Assembly (NCBI GenBank): GCA_947303535.1
Contig: CAMYYQ010000055.1
Span: 1-6,829, forward strand
Direction: 5' to 3'
DNA from: an uncultured Ruminococcus sp.
GTDB taxonomy: Bacteria; Bacillota_A; Clostridia; Oscillospirales; Ruminococcaceae
Length of the DNA stretch: 6,829 nt
The first letter of the stretch is position 1; each line of letters starts with the position of its first letter. The translations under genes and the position numbers were made by a program. This document shows positions 1 to 6,176 of the stretch, piece by piece. The notes beneath the pieces were generated by a model. That model ran no database searches, was not told the DNA's origin, and saw nothing but the letters and a program-made list of their open reading frames with translations.

Positions 1-1007
1 CGAGGTGCAATCCCTCGACAAATATGTGGACCAACAAGCTGATATGCTCCTGCGGTTCGGGTTTCAGACGTGACCTGTGGGGCAAGAACAAGGCAGGAGT
101 TCCGAGCTGGGGATATCGCTGCTACAATAAACTCAATCACGGCGGTGCAAAGACGCGCAAGGAAGCAGGACTCGATGCCACTGGCTTCTGTGAAATGAAA
201 ATGCTTCCGCAGTGGAGACTTGACCTCATTGCTGAGCATATCTTCGAGGATACATTCATAAACAAGCGAGCGGTATTTACCAAAGCACTTGAGCTTGTGA
301 AGAAATATTATCGCCCCAACGATTCCAAGCCCGAGACACACAAGAGCGACAGTGAGATACTCGCAGATATAAAATCTCTCGAAAGCAAGATCGACAACCT
401 CATAGATATGAGAGCTGAAGGAGTGCTTACAAAAGAGGCGTTCACCAAAAAGCACAGCAAAATTCAAGCGGAGATAGATGAAAAGAAGAGGCTGCTCAAC
501 GTTTCGGCTGAGGAAGTGCCGAAGGATAATGCAGAAAGCTTCAAGGCAAGCATACGCAATATTGAACAGACACTTCACGCAATGTCGGACTTCAAGGGAG
601 GTGCTTCCGCAGCCTTCATGGACAAGATCATCGACAGCGTACAGGTCGTTGACTCCAACAGCTACATCTTCAACATACGCTACAACGAAAACTATAAAGG
701 TGCAATAAAAGGAACTGCAAGCGGCAGGCGCAATAAAGCTGTCGTAAATATCGACGATATCTCGGGCTCCCCTGACGGGGAGTCCACTTCGCGTAAAAGG
801 AAAAATGCCTGCCCGGATGATCAGCCATACAGGCTGCTATCGCTGACAAGAAGTAATTCTTTCGGAAAGATAACTCAATATAACAACAGAGCCCTCACAA
901 TATCGGTTGTGAGGGCTTTTTTGCCTCAACTAAAAAACGCACAAAAAATCCTCTCTTTTTTTGTGCAAAAAACAAAGCGGAAATTTTACTATTTTTGTTA
1001 CACTTAG
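1..1007 (+). CDS. Large serine recombinase, C-terminal fragment (5' end outside window)
   Basis: The frame is open from the left edge (first full codon at base 3), so the ATG at 24 is internal and the serine catalytic domain lies outside the window. Counting from that Met, residues 6-60 form a recombinase zinc-ribbon with cysteines at 8, 10, 33 and 56 (LICSCGSGFRRD, GYRCYN, GFCEM). Residues 108-160 form the charged coiled coil (SDSEILADIKSLESKI) that large serine integrases use for synapsis control. FMDKIIDSVQVVD at 198-210 is the usual closing beta segment. Such enzymes cut and rejoin att sites through a phosphoserine link to move phages and integrative elements, so an element probably extends to the left. 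Residues from about 230 to 327 are atypical: low complexity, then a basic and aromatic end (KTKRKFYYFCYT). An intrinsic terminator sits within this tail, so the true end may be earlier or frameshifted. The family call is firm; the C-terminus is doubtful. Confidence 0.9.
   Translation, partial: RCNPSTNMWTNKLICSCGSGFRRDLWGKNKAGVPSWGYRCYNKLNHGGAKTRKEAGLDATGFCEMKMLPQWRLDLIAEHIFEDTFINKRAVFTKALELVKKYYRPNDSKPETHKSDSEILADIKSLESKIDNLIDMRAEGVLTKEAFTKKHSKIQAEIDEKKRLLNVSAEEVPKDNAESFKASIRNIEQTLHAMSDFKGGASAAFMDKIIDSVQVVDSNSYIFNIRYNENYKGAIKGTASGRRNKAVVNIDDISGSPDGESTSRKRKNACPDDQPYRLLSLTRSNSFGKITQYNNRALTISVVRAFLPQLKNAQKILSFFVQKTKRKFYYFCYT
764..785. repeat. GC-rich inverted repeat inside the recombinase 3' region
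   Basis: GGGCTCCCC (764-772, first two G pairing with CC at 784-785) faces GGGGAGTCC across a TGAC loop. This gives a 9-bp stem with one G-T wobble. No T-run follows, so it is not a standard intrinsic terminator. It lies where the recombinase frame leaves conserved sequence and enters its atypical tail, so it may mark an old 3' end or a junction. Its role is unknown. Confidence 0.5.
891..922 (+). terminator. Intrinsic terminator inside the recombinase reading frame
   Basis: GCCCTCACAA (891-900) pairs perfectly with TTGTGAGGGC (907-916) across a TATCGG loop and is followed directly by six T (917-922). This is a textbook Rho-independent terminator for rightward transcription. It falls 83 bases before the in-frame stop at 1005-1007. 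A transcript ending here would have no stop codon in this frame, although both other frames contain stops between 844 and 883. It separates the recombinase from the lipoprotein gene. Confidence 0.9.
939..966. repeat. A/T-rich inverted repeat (GCAC-A6 / T6-GTGC)
   Basis: GCACAAAAAA (939-948) and TTTTTTGTGC (957-966) form a perfect 10-bp inverted repeat around an 8-base pyrimidine-rich spacer. Reading leftward, the stem is followed by one G and then six T, so it could be a weak leftward terminator. No leftward gene ends here, however. It sits between the recombinase terminator and the lipoprotein gene, where an operator or recombinase-related site is equally possible. Confidence 0.5.
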
Positions 1008-1080
1008 GTCTCTTTCTGCGAATATTATTATTGAAAGCAAAAATACAGGGAGCTTCAAAAAATACTCTTATAAATATAAA

Positions 1081-1088
1081 AAAGGAGA
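1081..1088 (+). promoter_or_regulatory. Ribosome binding site fixing the lipoprotein start
   Basis: AAAGGAGA lies 8 bases upstream of the ATG at 1097. The frame is open back to an ATG at 995, but that start would put 34 non-signal residues ahead of the lipoprotein signal peptide and would overlap the recombinase frame. The Shine-Dalgarno match therefore selects 1097. No convincing -35/-10 pair was seen between 923 and 1080; only scattered TATTAT and TATAAAT blocks without a matched TTG box. Confidence 0.85.
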
Positions 1089-1096
1089 CAACAAAA

Positions 1097-1837
1097 ATGA
1101 AAAAGGCATTAATTATCACAGTATTAACTACCGTATCTTTAGGACTTATCGGCTGTGGTGCTGCCAACACTGCCAATCGCAACGCAATGAATGGTATCAT
1201 AACAACCGTATCAACTTCCGCACCATCTGACGCAGCTCCTGTTAAAACTGAAACTGCGGCTGTTTCCGATGAAGCCGCCGTGCCTATAAAGAATTCTATC
1301 AGTACTGACACAGATAATGCCGCTGACTGGAAAACAGCATACAAGAAAACTATTACTGAATTTATGGACTCGGACAACTACGGTGAGATGTCCACATGGG
1401 ATATACAGGACATTGATAACGACGGAACTCCCGAATTACTTATATCAGCAGCCCAGCAGCATATTACAGGCGTTATGTTCTACTATTATGAGAACGGTAA
1501 TGCAGTTCCTGTTCTTGATGATAACAGAAATCCTCTGCGCTATGGTGTTTACGGCGGAGTACTTATCTGTCCCGAGGAAAGTCTCATTGGAATAACTGAT
1601 ATAAAACAGGGACTGAATTATTCCGTTATGCATAAATACGATAATCACAGGATCACATTTGTTCAGAGAACTCTTGAGGACTCGGGCGCAGTAGGAAAAG
1701 AGAATGTTACTTACACAGTTAATGATGATACTGTAAGTGAAGATGAATACAACAGCGCGCTCAATGAATTCAGTTCAAAGAACTGGACAGCTGTAGGTAA
1801 TCAGTATACATTTGATGACCTTTCGGCTCTTGACTAA
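1097..1837 (+). CDS. Secreted lipoprotein with a DxDxDG motif, function unknown
   Basis: The 246-residue product starts with a lipoprotein signal peptide: MKK, a hydrophobic core, then lipobox LIGC with the acylated cysteine at 20. The mature protein should be anchored to the outer face of the membrane. Residues 21-75 are a Ser/Thr/Ala-rich tether. The folded part begins near W78. Residues 105-116 read DIDNDGTPELLI, the DxDxDGxxEL loop seen in dockerin, EF-hand-like and FG-GAP-type calcium sites; a single copy here suggests one metal loop rather than a dockerin, which needs two. The rest looks like alternating beta strands (MFYYYENGNAVPVL, YGVYGGVLI) ending acidic. No catalytic motif is visible. 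The gene is isolated by terminators on both sides, so it is probably monocistronic. Lipoprotein status is secure; the calcium role is inferred and the function is unknown. Confidence 0.88.
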   Translation: MKKALIITVLTTVSLGLIGCGAANTANRNAMNGIITTVSTSAPSDAAPVKTETAAVSDEAAVPIKNSISTDTDNAADWKTAYKKTITEFMDSDNYGEMSTWDIQDIDNDGTPELLISAAQQHITGVMFYYYENGNAVPVLDDNRNPLRYGVYGGVLICPEESLIGITDIKQGLNYSVMHKYDNHRITFVQRTLEDSGAVGKENVTYTVNDDTVSEDEYNSALNEFSSKNWTAVGNQYTFDDLSALD

Positions 1838-1866
1838 AGACAGTTACAATCTCCTTAATAAATAAA

Positions 1867-1900
1867 GTAAGTCCCCATAGCTTCGGCTGTGGGGACTTGC
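1867..1900 (+). terminator. Terminator-like hairpin with TTCG tetraloop after the lipoprotein gene
   Basis: A 15-bp stem, including two G-T pairs, runs from GTAAGTCCCCATAGC to its complement around the exceptionally stable TTCG loop (1882-1885). It begins 29 bases after the stop codon. The rightward T tract is weak (TTATATTG), while the leftward flank is also T-rich, so it may act in both directions. The -35 box of the next promoter begins six bases after the stem. Confidence 0.8.
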
Positions 1901-1905
1901 TTATA

Positions 1906-1934
1906 TTGACTTGTTTTTCCTGATGTGGTATAAT
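1906..1934 (+). promoter_or_regulatory. Sigma-A-type promoter of the Nudix gene
   Basis: TTGACT (1906-1911), a 17-base spacer and TATAAT (1929-1934), with TGG directly before the -10 box (extended -10). Transcription should start near 1941, giving a leader of about 25 bases with GGAGG at 1953-1957. The match is near consensus, so expression is probably strong and constitutive unless a repressor acts. Confidence 0.92.
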
Positions 1935-1965
1935 TGGTAAAAATCGTCTGACGGAGGCAAATACA

Positions 1966-2430
1966 ATGGGATATATCTTAGAACTTCGCAAAATACTGGG
2001 CAGCCGACCTCTTATCATGGCAGGCGCAGGAGTCATACTCGTAAACGATAAAAATGAGATACTGCTTCAAAAGCGCAGCGACAACGGCTTCTGGGACTAC
2101 CCTGCCGGCTCAATGGAGCTTGGCGAGAGCTTTGAGGAGTGCGCACGGAGAGAGGTGCTGGAAGAAACAGGTCTTACCTGCGGCAAGCTTGAATTTTTTA
2201 TGGACCTGTCAGGAAAGGACTCTTTCTACGAGTACCCCAACGGCGATCGGACCTACGCCGCAGGGATAATATATATCTGCCGTGATTTTTCGGGCGAGCT
2301 TAAAGAAAGCGATGACGAAGTTATCACACAGAGGTTCTTCCCTCTCGATGAACTTCCTGCGAAGAACGATCCGCGAGGACTCGGCATATTTGACAAGCTC
2401 AGGGAATATCTGAAAAGCCCTCAAAATTAG
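1966..2430 (+). CDS. Nudix hydrolase
   Basis: This 154-residue protein has a complete Nudix box at residues 48-70: G48, E54, REVLEETGL at 62-70, matching Gx5Ex7REUxEExGU. The glutamates of REVLEE bind the catalytic Mg2+ or Mn2+. Nudix enzymes split nucleoside diphosphates linked to another group, for example (d)NTPs, ADP-sugars or dinucleoside polyphosphates. The N-terminal MGYILELRKILGSRPLIMAGAGVIL is typical of a Firmicutes subgroup usually annotated only as Nudix hydrolase; the substrate cannot be read from the sequence. The length is normal for a single cytosolic domain. The start is fixed by GGAGG 8 bases upstream and by the promoter at 1906-1934. The gene stands alone, followed by the hairpin-rich intergenic region with no clear terminator of its own. 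The family is certain, the substrate is not. Confidence 0.95.
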   Translation: MGYILELRKILGSRPLIMAGAGVILVNDKNEILLQKRSDNGFWDYPAGSMELGESFEECARREVLEETGLTCGKLEFFMDLSGKDSFYEYPNGDRTYAAGIIYICRDFSGELKESDDEVITQRFFPLDELPAKNDPRGLGIFDKLREYLKSPQN

Positions 2431-2483
2431 TCGTAACACTTGTATACATCATAATTTAGCAGCGTAATAACTTGCTGAGCGTA

Positions 2484-2770
2484 TGAATGGGATTCCAAAG
2501 GGACTGTGTTCCTTTGGCAGAGTCCAGAGGCAGAGCCTTTGGTCGCTGTTCCAAGCTTTTAGAGAACAGCGAAACAATACGAAGGCGCACCGCAAGGGTG
2601 AATTCCGAAAACAATCCAGTGAATTGTTTTCGGAAGAGGGACGCCCTGCAAGAGAGGGCGTCCCTTAACAATTTGATACGCTTTCTTTGGGACGTCGAGG
2701 ACGCCGTCCCCTACATTTTCGAGCGGATAATATCCACTCCTACAAACGAACGCCAAGGGGCTTACCTACA
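2484..2770. repeat. Hairpin-dense intergenic element, probably a dispersed structured repeat
   Basis: The gap 2431-2862 has no credible gene: short frames on both strands lack ribosome binding sites and family motifs. It holds consecutive stem-loops instead: 2495-2517 (10 bp, loop TGT), 2524-2542 (8 bp, loop AGA), 2544-2571 (8 bp), 2588-2600 (4 bp), 2603-2635 (13 bp), 2637-2665 (11 bp) and 2689-2710 (6 bp). Nearly every base from 2495 to 2665 lies in one of them. The arrangement resembles intergenic repeats scattered through Clostridia genomes, whose translations are often misannotated as hypothetical proteins; that resemblance is recollection, not a search result. It lies between the converging Nudix and GGDEF genes. 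It could be a MITE-like or REP-like element, a transcript-end processing region or a structured RNA. Confidence 0.65.
2603..2665. repeat. Two back-to-back perfect inverted repeats (13 bp and 11 bp stems)
   Basis: TTCCGAAAACAAT (2603-2615) pairs with 2623-2635 around a 7-base loop. One base later AGGGACGCCCT (2637-2647) pairs with 2655-2665, again around a 7-base loop. Both stems are free of mismatches. Neither is followed by a proper T-run, so they are not ordinary terminators. Together they could still block polymerase read-through or 3' exonucleases between the convergent genes. Confidence 0.75.
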
Positions 2771-2808
2771 AATGTAAATAATGATTTATATAAGCAATAA
2801 AATCACCA

Positions 2809-2839
2809 AGCCCCGAAGCACTTTAATTGCCTCGGGGCT
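2809..2839 (-). terminator. Terminator of the GGDEF gene
   Basis: AGCCCCGA (2809-2816) pairs with TCGGGGCT (2832-2839), and the stem continues after one mismatch with GCA/TGC. It lies 23 bases past the GGDEF stop codon. On the minus strand it is followed by a moderately T-rich stretch (TTGGTGATTTTATT). The position is right for an intrinsic terminator, though the T tract is interrupted. Confidence 0.65.
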
Positions 2840-2862
2840 GAATTTATATATGAGTACCACAC

Positions 2863-4254
2863 TTACCTGTACTTACGCTCGGGGTGTTTTTCGTAGTATT
2901 CATTCTTATCGGCGTACATACGCTCATCGGCAATATGCATCGCACTGCGGATATCGTCGCCTTCATTGACGATACAAGTACCTACGGCAAAATGCACGTT
3001 CCTTGTATTAGCAGCCTGATCGGTGAGCTGTTTCTCTCTTGCTTCCATTGCAGCTTCATCAAGTCCGTCAGCTATGAGCATGAACTCGTCACCACCTGCA
3101 CGGTAAACCTCGCTGTCGTAGAAAACTCCCTGAAGTATAGCCGCAGCATTTTTCAGCAGCTGATCTCCTGCGATATGCCCCTCCTCATCGTTAACGCGCT
3201 TTAGTCCGTTAAGATCGGCAAATACAACTGAATACGGATATTTCATTTTTCTCTTTCCCGCAACTATCTCATCAACTGTATTATTCATGGTGTTGCGGTT
3301 TTTAACTCCTGTCAGCATATCCACCGAACTGAGTATCTCCAGTTTCTGCATAAGCTGATAGTTGGCTATCTCAGAAGCAAGGAAGAAAGTTGTCAGCTCC
3401 AGCGTTTCTTTTATTTTTACCGTGTTTTCGATATTAAAGTTTATAGCCCAGATATAGCCGATAGTACAGCCGTTATGTTTAAGCGGAAAGAGTACGATAC
3501 TCTTTGCACCTGCCTGTACAAGTGAGTCATGCCATACAGGATTTATTGACCTTAGCCACTCCATATCATGCTGATCCTTGATTATGATACAAGTACTGTC
3601 GCCTAAAGTAGCATCCCATGTACTTGCGGTCTCAAAGAATTTTTCATCAAGATAATGATCCAAAGGCTTCATTACGCTGCCGTACTTTATGGCTTCACAG
3701 AAATTCACACAGCTGCGCTCTTCCTTGTTTAACAGAAGTATGCAGCAGTGATCGGAGTCGCATATCTGGCGTATATCCTCAATTACTTCATTAAAGGTCT
3801 TATGTATATCATCTGTGCTGCGCAGTTTGATACAGGTCTTTATGATAGCCGAAGATGTATCGGCAGACAGACTTGCTCTCTGTTCCAGATCAACATTCGG
3901 CGTTACGTCATACGAATATATGCAATATCCGATATTTTCCTCGTCAGATCCAAGTGGAAGCAGGAACATATTCAGCCATAATCCCATTTGCGGAAGTCTT
4001 ACATATGAATGAAGGAGCTGACCCATAAAAGCACTTCGGAAGCAGAAGTCCTCAAAGTTTTTATTCTCGGGGAAGTACTCCTCATAGGGGGAATTTGGTA
4101 TGAAAGAACGATGCATAGTATTCATCATGTCCTCACAATGAGCCCTGTTGCCTGCGGCTATGCGTATGTTGCCGTAAGTTCCGTCGGGAAATCTTTCAAC
4201 GGACATTACACAGGTCTTTGCGCTATACCCATTAATCATCTCATCAAAATTCAT
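2863..4254 (-). CDS. Diguanylate cyclase with PAS-like, GAF-like and GGDEF domains
   Basis: The 463-residue product has no signal peptide or membrane helix and should be cytosolic. Residues 15-120 look like a PAS-type sensor (MSVERFPDGTYGNIRIAAGN ... YCIYSYDV). Residues 135-305 look like a GAF domain (CCILLLNKEERSC ... SIVLFPLKHNGCTIGYIWAI). Residues 310-450 are the GGDEF domain: SSVDMLTGVKNRN, metal-binding D347 in FADLNGLKRVND, and an intact G387-G388-D389-E390-F391 signature. It should therefore join two GTP into cyclic di-GMP under control of the two sensory domains. The inhibitory I-site is absent: the RxxD positions are F378 and S381. There is no EAL domain. AAGGAGG lies 7 bases before the ATG. 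The gene is downstream of the protease gene on the same strand, 122 bases away, with its own promoter. Cyclase activity is well supported; the PAS and GAF ligands are unknown. Confidence 0.93.
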   Translation of the reverse strand: MNFDEMINGYSAKTCVMSVERFPDGTYGNIRIAAGNRAHCEDMMNTMHRSFIPNSPYEEYFPENKNFEDFCFRSAFMGQLLHSYVRLPQMGLWLNMFLLPLGSDEENIGYCIYSYDVTPNVDLEQRASLSADTSSAIIKTCIKLRSTDDIHKTFNEVIEDIRQICDSDHCCILLLNKEERSCVNFCEAIKYGSVMKPLDHYLDEKFFETASTWDATLGDSTCIIIKDQHDMEWLRSINPVWHDSLVQAGAKSIVLFPLKHNGCTIGYIWAINFNIENTVKIKETLELTTFFLASEIANYQLMQKLEILSSVDMLTGVKNRNTMNNTVDEIVAGKRKMKYPYSVVFADLNGLKRVNDEEGHIAGDQLLKNAAAILQGVFYDSEVYRAGGDEFMLIADGLDEAAMEAREKQLTDQAANTRNVHFAVGTCIVNEGDDIRSAMHIADERMYADKNEYYEKHPERKYR

Positions 4255-4296
4255 ATTTAATCCTCCTTACGCAAGATTATTTTGTTTATATTGCAT

Positions 4297-4325
4297 ATTA
4301 TATCACTTTTTACCTTAGAAGTCAA
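4297..4325 (-). promoter_or_regulatory. Sigma-A-type promoter of the GGDEF gene
   Basis: Read leftward: TTGACT (4325-4320), a 17-base spacer, TATAAT (4302-4297), with TGA directly before the -10 box (extended -10). The expected start near 4290 gives a leader of about 36 bases that contains AAGGAGG (4268-4262). The 122-base gap between the protease and GGDEF genes holds this promoter and no clear terminator, so read-through from the protease gene is also possible. Confidence 0.92.
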
Positions 4326-4376
4326 TTCGCTATATCACTAAATTCATTCCGTCAAAACTTACTGAGTTCGTATGCT

Positions 4377-6074
4377 TTACTGCTCACTGAGATAATTGAC
4401 CGCCCATTCAAGCTCATAGTCCTCTCCGTCACGGAATATCTTCATTGCTGCATCATAGTCAAAAGGTATGCGCACCTCAACAGGATCACGGCTTATGCGG
4501 TCCGCCTTTGTATCTATATAGGGTACGCCGTCCTCACCAAGCAGCAGACCTGTGGGATACAAAACTTCCACAACAGAATCTGCCAGTACACAGCAGCCCC
4601 CTGTTTCCTGACCGCTGCCGCTGGGATCGGTAATGCCTGCAAGGGTCACATTAGGCAGCTTTGAAAGATACAGTGAAGCCGCATCGCCTGCGCTTATACA
4701 TTCAAGATTGGTAAGTGCAACTATTTTCAGATCTGCAAATTCTCCCGTACCGCGGATATATCGCTCTGCTGTGCAGATATATTCGCCGCTGCGGTACAAG
4801 CCGAGCCCATGAGTAAAATATTTCTCGTTGGTAAGAAGTTCGCAGAACGAAACTGTCGGAGCATCACAGCCGCCCATATTGTCACGAAGATCAATGACAA
4901 GATACTCCATGCCCTGCTCTTTCAGACTGCTCAGCTTTTTACGGAATATCTTCTTCATATAATCGCTCCTGCCGCTGAAATCGCTTATTATATCACGCAG
5001 ACCACTGCCCGAGCTCTGAGCGTTCATCGTAATATAGCCGCATTTGTCATTCAGCATCTTTGTGCTGAAATTGGGCTGCTCTGCCTTCTGTATCTGTGTA
5101 AAGGCATCATAAGCCTCATAAAATGTATTGTTTTCGCCCAGATCACTGAGCACAGCGGTCTGCTCTTTCCCCGATTTGTCGAGGAAAGTGACTTGCACCG
5201 TATCTCCGCCTGTGCCCGAAAGGTACATAGCACTGACCTTATCCGCATTGGCTTTTACAGGTTCGCCCCGATCAAGGACATCTTCCGCAGCAGCCTGCTG
5301 CACAGGCTTTCCGTTCCACTTGGTAATAACTGTTCCGTCCTCTATGCCAAGTCTGTTCACCTCGTCAGTCGTGCATACAGCTATTACCTCACCGCTGTCA
5401 AGACCTATCATGGCAAGACCGTATTCGCGAAGCTCAAAAACAGAGGGATATTTTTCGGTATCATAATTGCACTGTACCATAATATGTCCGTCGTGGAGCT
5501 CGTTGCAGAACATTTTTACAGCGTCCGCAAATTTTCCGGGATCCTTTTCCTGCTCCGCTTCCTTTACCATGGGCATATACTTATTTTCAAGGGCGGAAAA
5601 ATCAACATCTTTCCACTCTTTAAGTACATAGCTCCTGTCCATTTCCTGCGCCAATTCATGGAATGACTCGCTGTAGCTCTTACCCATAAAATTATGGGCG
5701 TTTTTAGGGAGCACACAGAAAAACACACCGAACACCAAAGTCAATACTCCCACCACAGAGCCTATAACTCTGTAGCCTTTCCTCATATTTGCAAGAGGCA
5801 TCATCAGCAGAGCAAGCACTGCTATAAGATACATTGGAGCACAGCTGTTTACAAGCGAAACATCCCTCACATAGATACAAAAATGCACAATAGTTATGAG
5901 AAGCGGTATAAAGCAAAGATCCTGCCATTTTTTCAGCTTCTGCTCATAGAACCGCCATTTATGATGCAGTATTGCAAGTATCAGCATAGTGATAAGGATC
6001 GCTCCGCACCATATGAGCTGTATTTTATTTCCACAGTCAATGTTATGACGAAGTGTTCCGATGAAATTACTCAT
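4377..6074 (-). CDS. Membrane-anchored S41-family (TSPc) protease with PDZ-like domain
   Basis: The 565-residue protein has four predicted membrane helices at about 17-37, 53-69, 80-94 and 103-122. Basic loops at 38-50 (HHKWRFYEQKLKKW) and 97-102 (MRKGYR) should face the cytoplasm, which puts both termini, and the protease domain, outside. Residues 135-200 form the S41 N-terminal helical part ending in LHDGH (H197). Residues 225-310 look PDZ-like (IAVCTTDEVNRLGIEDGTVI, WNGKPV). Residues 340-535 are the TSPc fold, with VIDLRDNMGG at 393-402 and the likely nucleophile S461 in ECISAGDAA. The GKG-type catalytic lysine of Ctp proteases is not seen; the region reads DPSGSGQETGG (483-493). The LHDGH histidine fits the S41B/tricorn-like branch, which uses Ser and His. 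Substrates are unknown. The start is fixed by AAAGGGG 6 bases upstream. The gene is divergent from the metallopeptidase gene. Confidence 0.88.
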   Translation of the reverse strand: MSNFIGTLRHNIDCGNKIQLIWCGAILITMLILAILHHKWRFYEQKLKKWQDLCFIPLLITIVHFCIYVRDVSLVNSCAPMYLIAVLALLMMPLANMRKGYRVIGSVVGVLTLVFGVFFCVLPKNAHNFMGKSYSESFHELAQEMDRSYVLKEWKDVDFSALENKYMPMVKEAEQEKDPGKFADAVKMFCNELHDGHIMVQCNYDTEKYPSVFELREYGLAMIGLDSGEVIAVCTTDEVNRLGIEDGTVITKWNGKPVQQAAAEDVLDRGEPVKANADKVSAMYLSGTGGDTVQVTFLDKSGKEQTAVLSDLGENNTFYEAYDAFTQIQKAEQPNFSTKMLNDKCGYITMNAQSSGSGLRDIISDFSGRSDYMKKIFRKKLSSLKEQGMEYLVIDLRDNMGGCDAPTVSFCELLTNEKYFTHGLGLYRSGEYICTAERYIRGTGEFADLKIVALTNLECISAGDAASLYLSKLPNVTLAGITDPSGSGQETGGCCVLADSVVEVLYPTGLLLGEDGVPYIDTKADRISRDPVEVRIPFDYDAAMKIFRDGEDYELEWAVNYLSEQ

Positions 6075-6080
6075 GCATAT

Positions 6081-6087
6081 CCCCTTT
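6081..6087 (-). promoter_or_regulatory. Ribosome binding site of the S41 protease gene
   Basis: On the minus strand AAAGGGG ends 6 bases before the ATG at 6074. It differs from the GGAGG-type sites of the neighbouring genes by having GGGG, so initiation may be somewhat weaker. No other plausible start with a Shine-Dalgarno match is present in this frame. Confidence 0.75.
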
Positions 6088-6114
6088 CAATATAATTAAA
6101 GTATCTGCATGGAA

Positions 6115-6143
6115 ATTATACCATATAAACTTTGAAATATCAA
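6115..6143 (-). promoter_or_regulatory. Sigma-A-type promoter of the S41 protease gene
   Basis: Read leftward: TTGATA (6143-6138), a 17-base spacer, TATAAT (6120-6115), with TGG directly before the -10 box (extended -10). Transcription should start near 6108, giving a leader of about 34 bases. It is divergent from the promoter at 6177-6205, and the two -35 boxes are 33 bases apart. Confidence 0.9.
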
Positions 6144-6148
6144 TGGGT

Positions 6149-6163
6149 GCAGCGTCACGCTGC
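6149..6163. promoter_or_regulatory. Candidate operator: perfect inverted repeat between divergent promoters
   Basis: GCAGCG (6149-6154) and CGCTGC (6158-6163) form a perfect inverted repeat around TCA. It lies between the two -35 boxes, upstream of both start sites, so neither promoter should transcribe it. An RNA hairpin role is therefore unlikely, and a protein-binding site serving one or both genes is the better guess. No regulator gene is in the window. Confidence 0.55.
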
Positions 6164-6176
6164 TCAAAAAACCGAC

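Noticed and set aside
1023..1075. TATTAT (1023-1028) and TATAAAT (1069-1075) considered as -10 boxes for the lipoprotein gene.
   Set aside because: No TTGACA-like box lies 16-18 bases upstream of either, so a promoter call would be guesswork.
895..1377. Open frame of 160 codons on the minus strand opposite the lipoprotein gene.
   Set aside because: It overlaps the terminator and the well-supported lipoprotein start, has no ribosome binding site, and its apparent hydrophobicity reflects the complement of the opposite frame.
2484..2770. The hairpin series considered as a CRISPR array or an insertion sequence.
   Set aside because: The stems differ in sequence with no regularly spaced direct repeat, and there is no transposase frame and no matching terminal inverted repeats at the edges.
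2456..2777. Several short frames on both strands in the hairpin-rich gap, for example 2487-2777 (+) and 2559-2756 (-).
   Set aside because: They have no Shine-Dalgarno sites and no domain features, and their sequence is accounted for by inverted repeats. Such frames are typical misannotations of intergenic repeats.
4809..5666. Open frame of 285 codons on the plus strand within the S41 gene.
   Set aside because: It lies wholly opposite a gene with clear domains, a promoter and a ribosome binding site. The translation is Cys/His/Leu-rich with no recognisable family.
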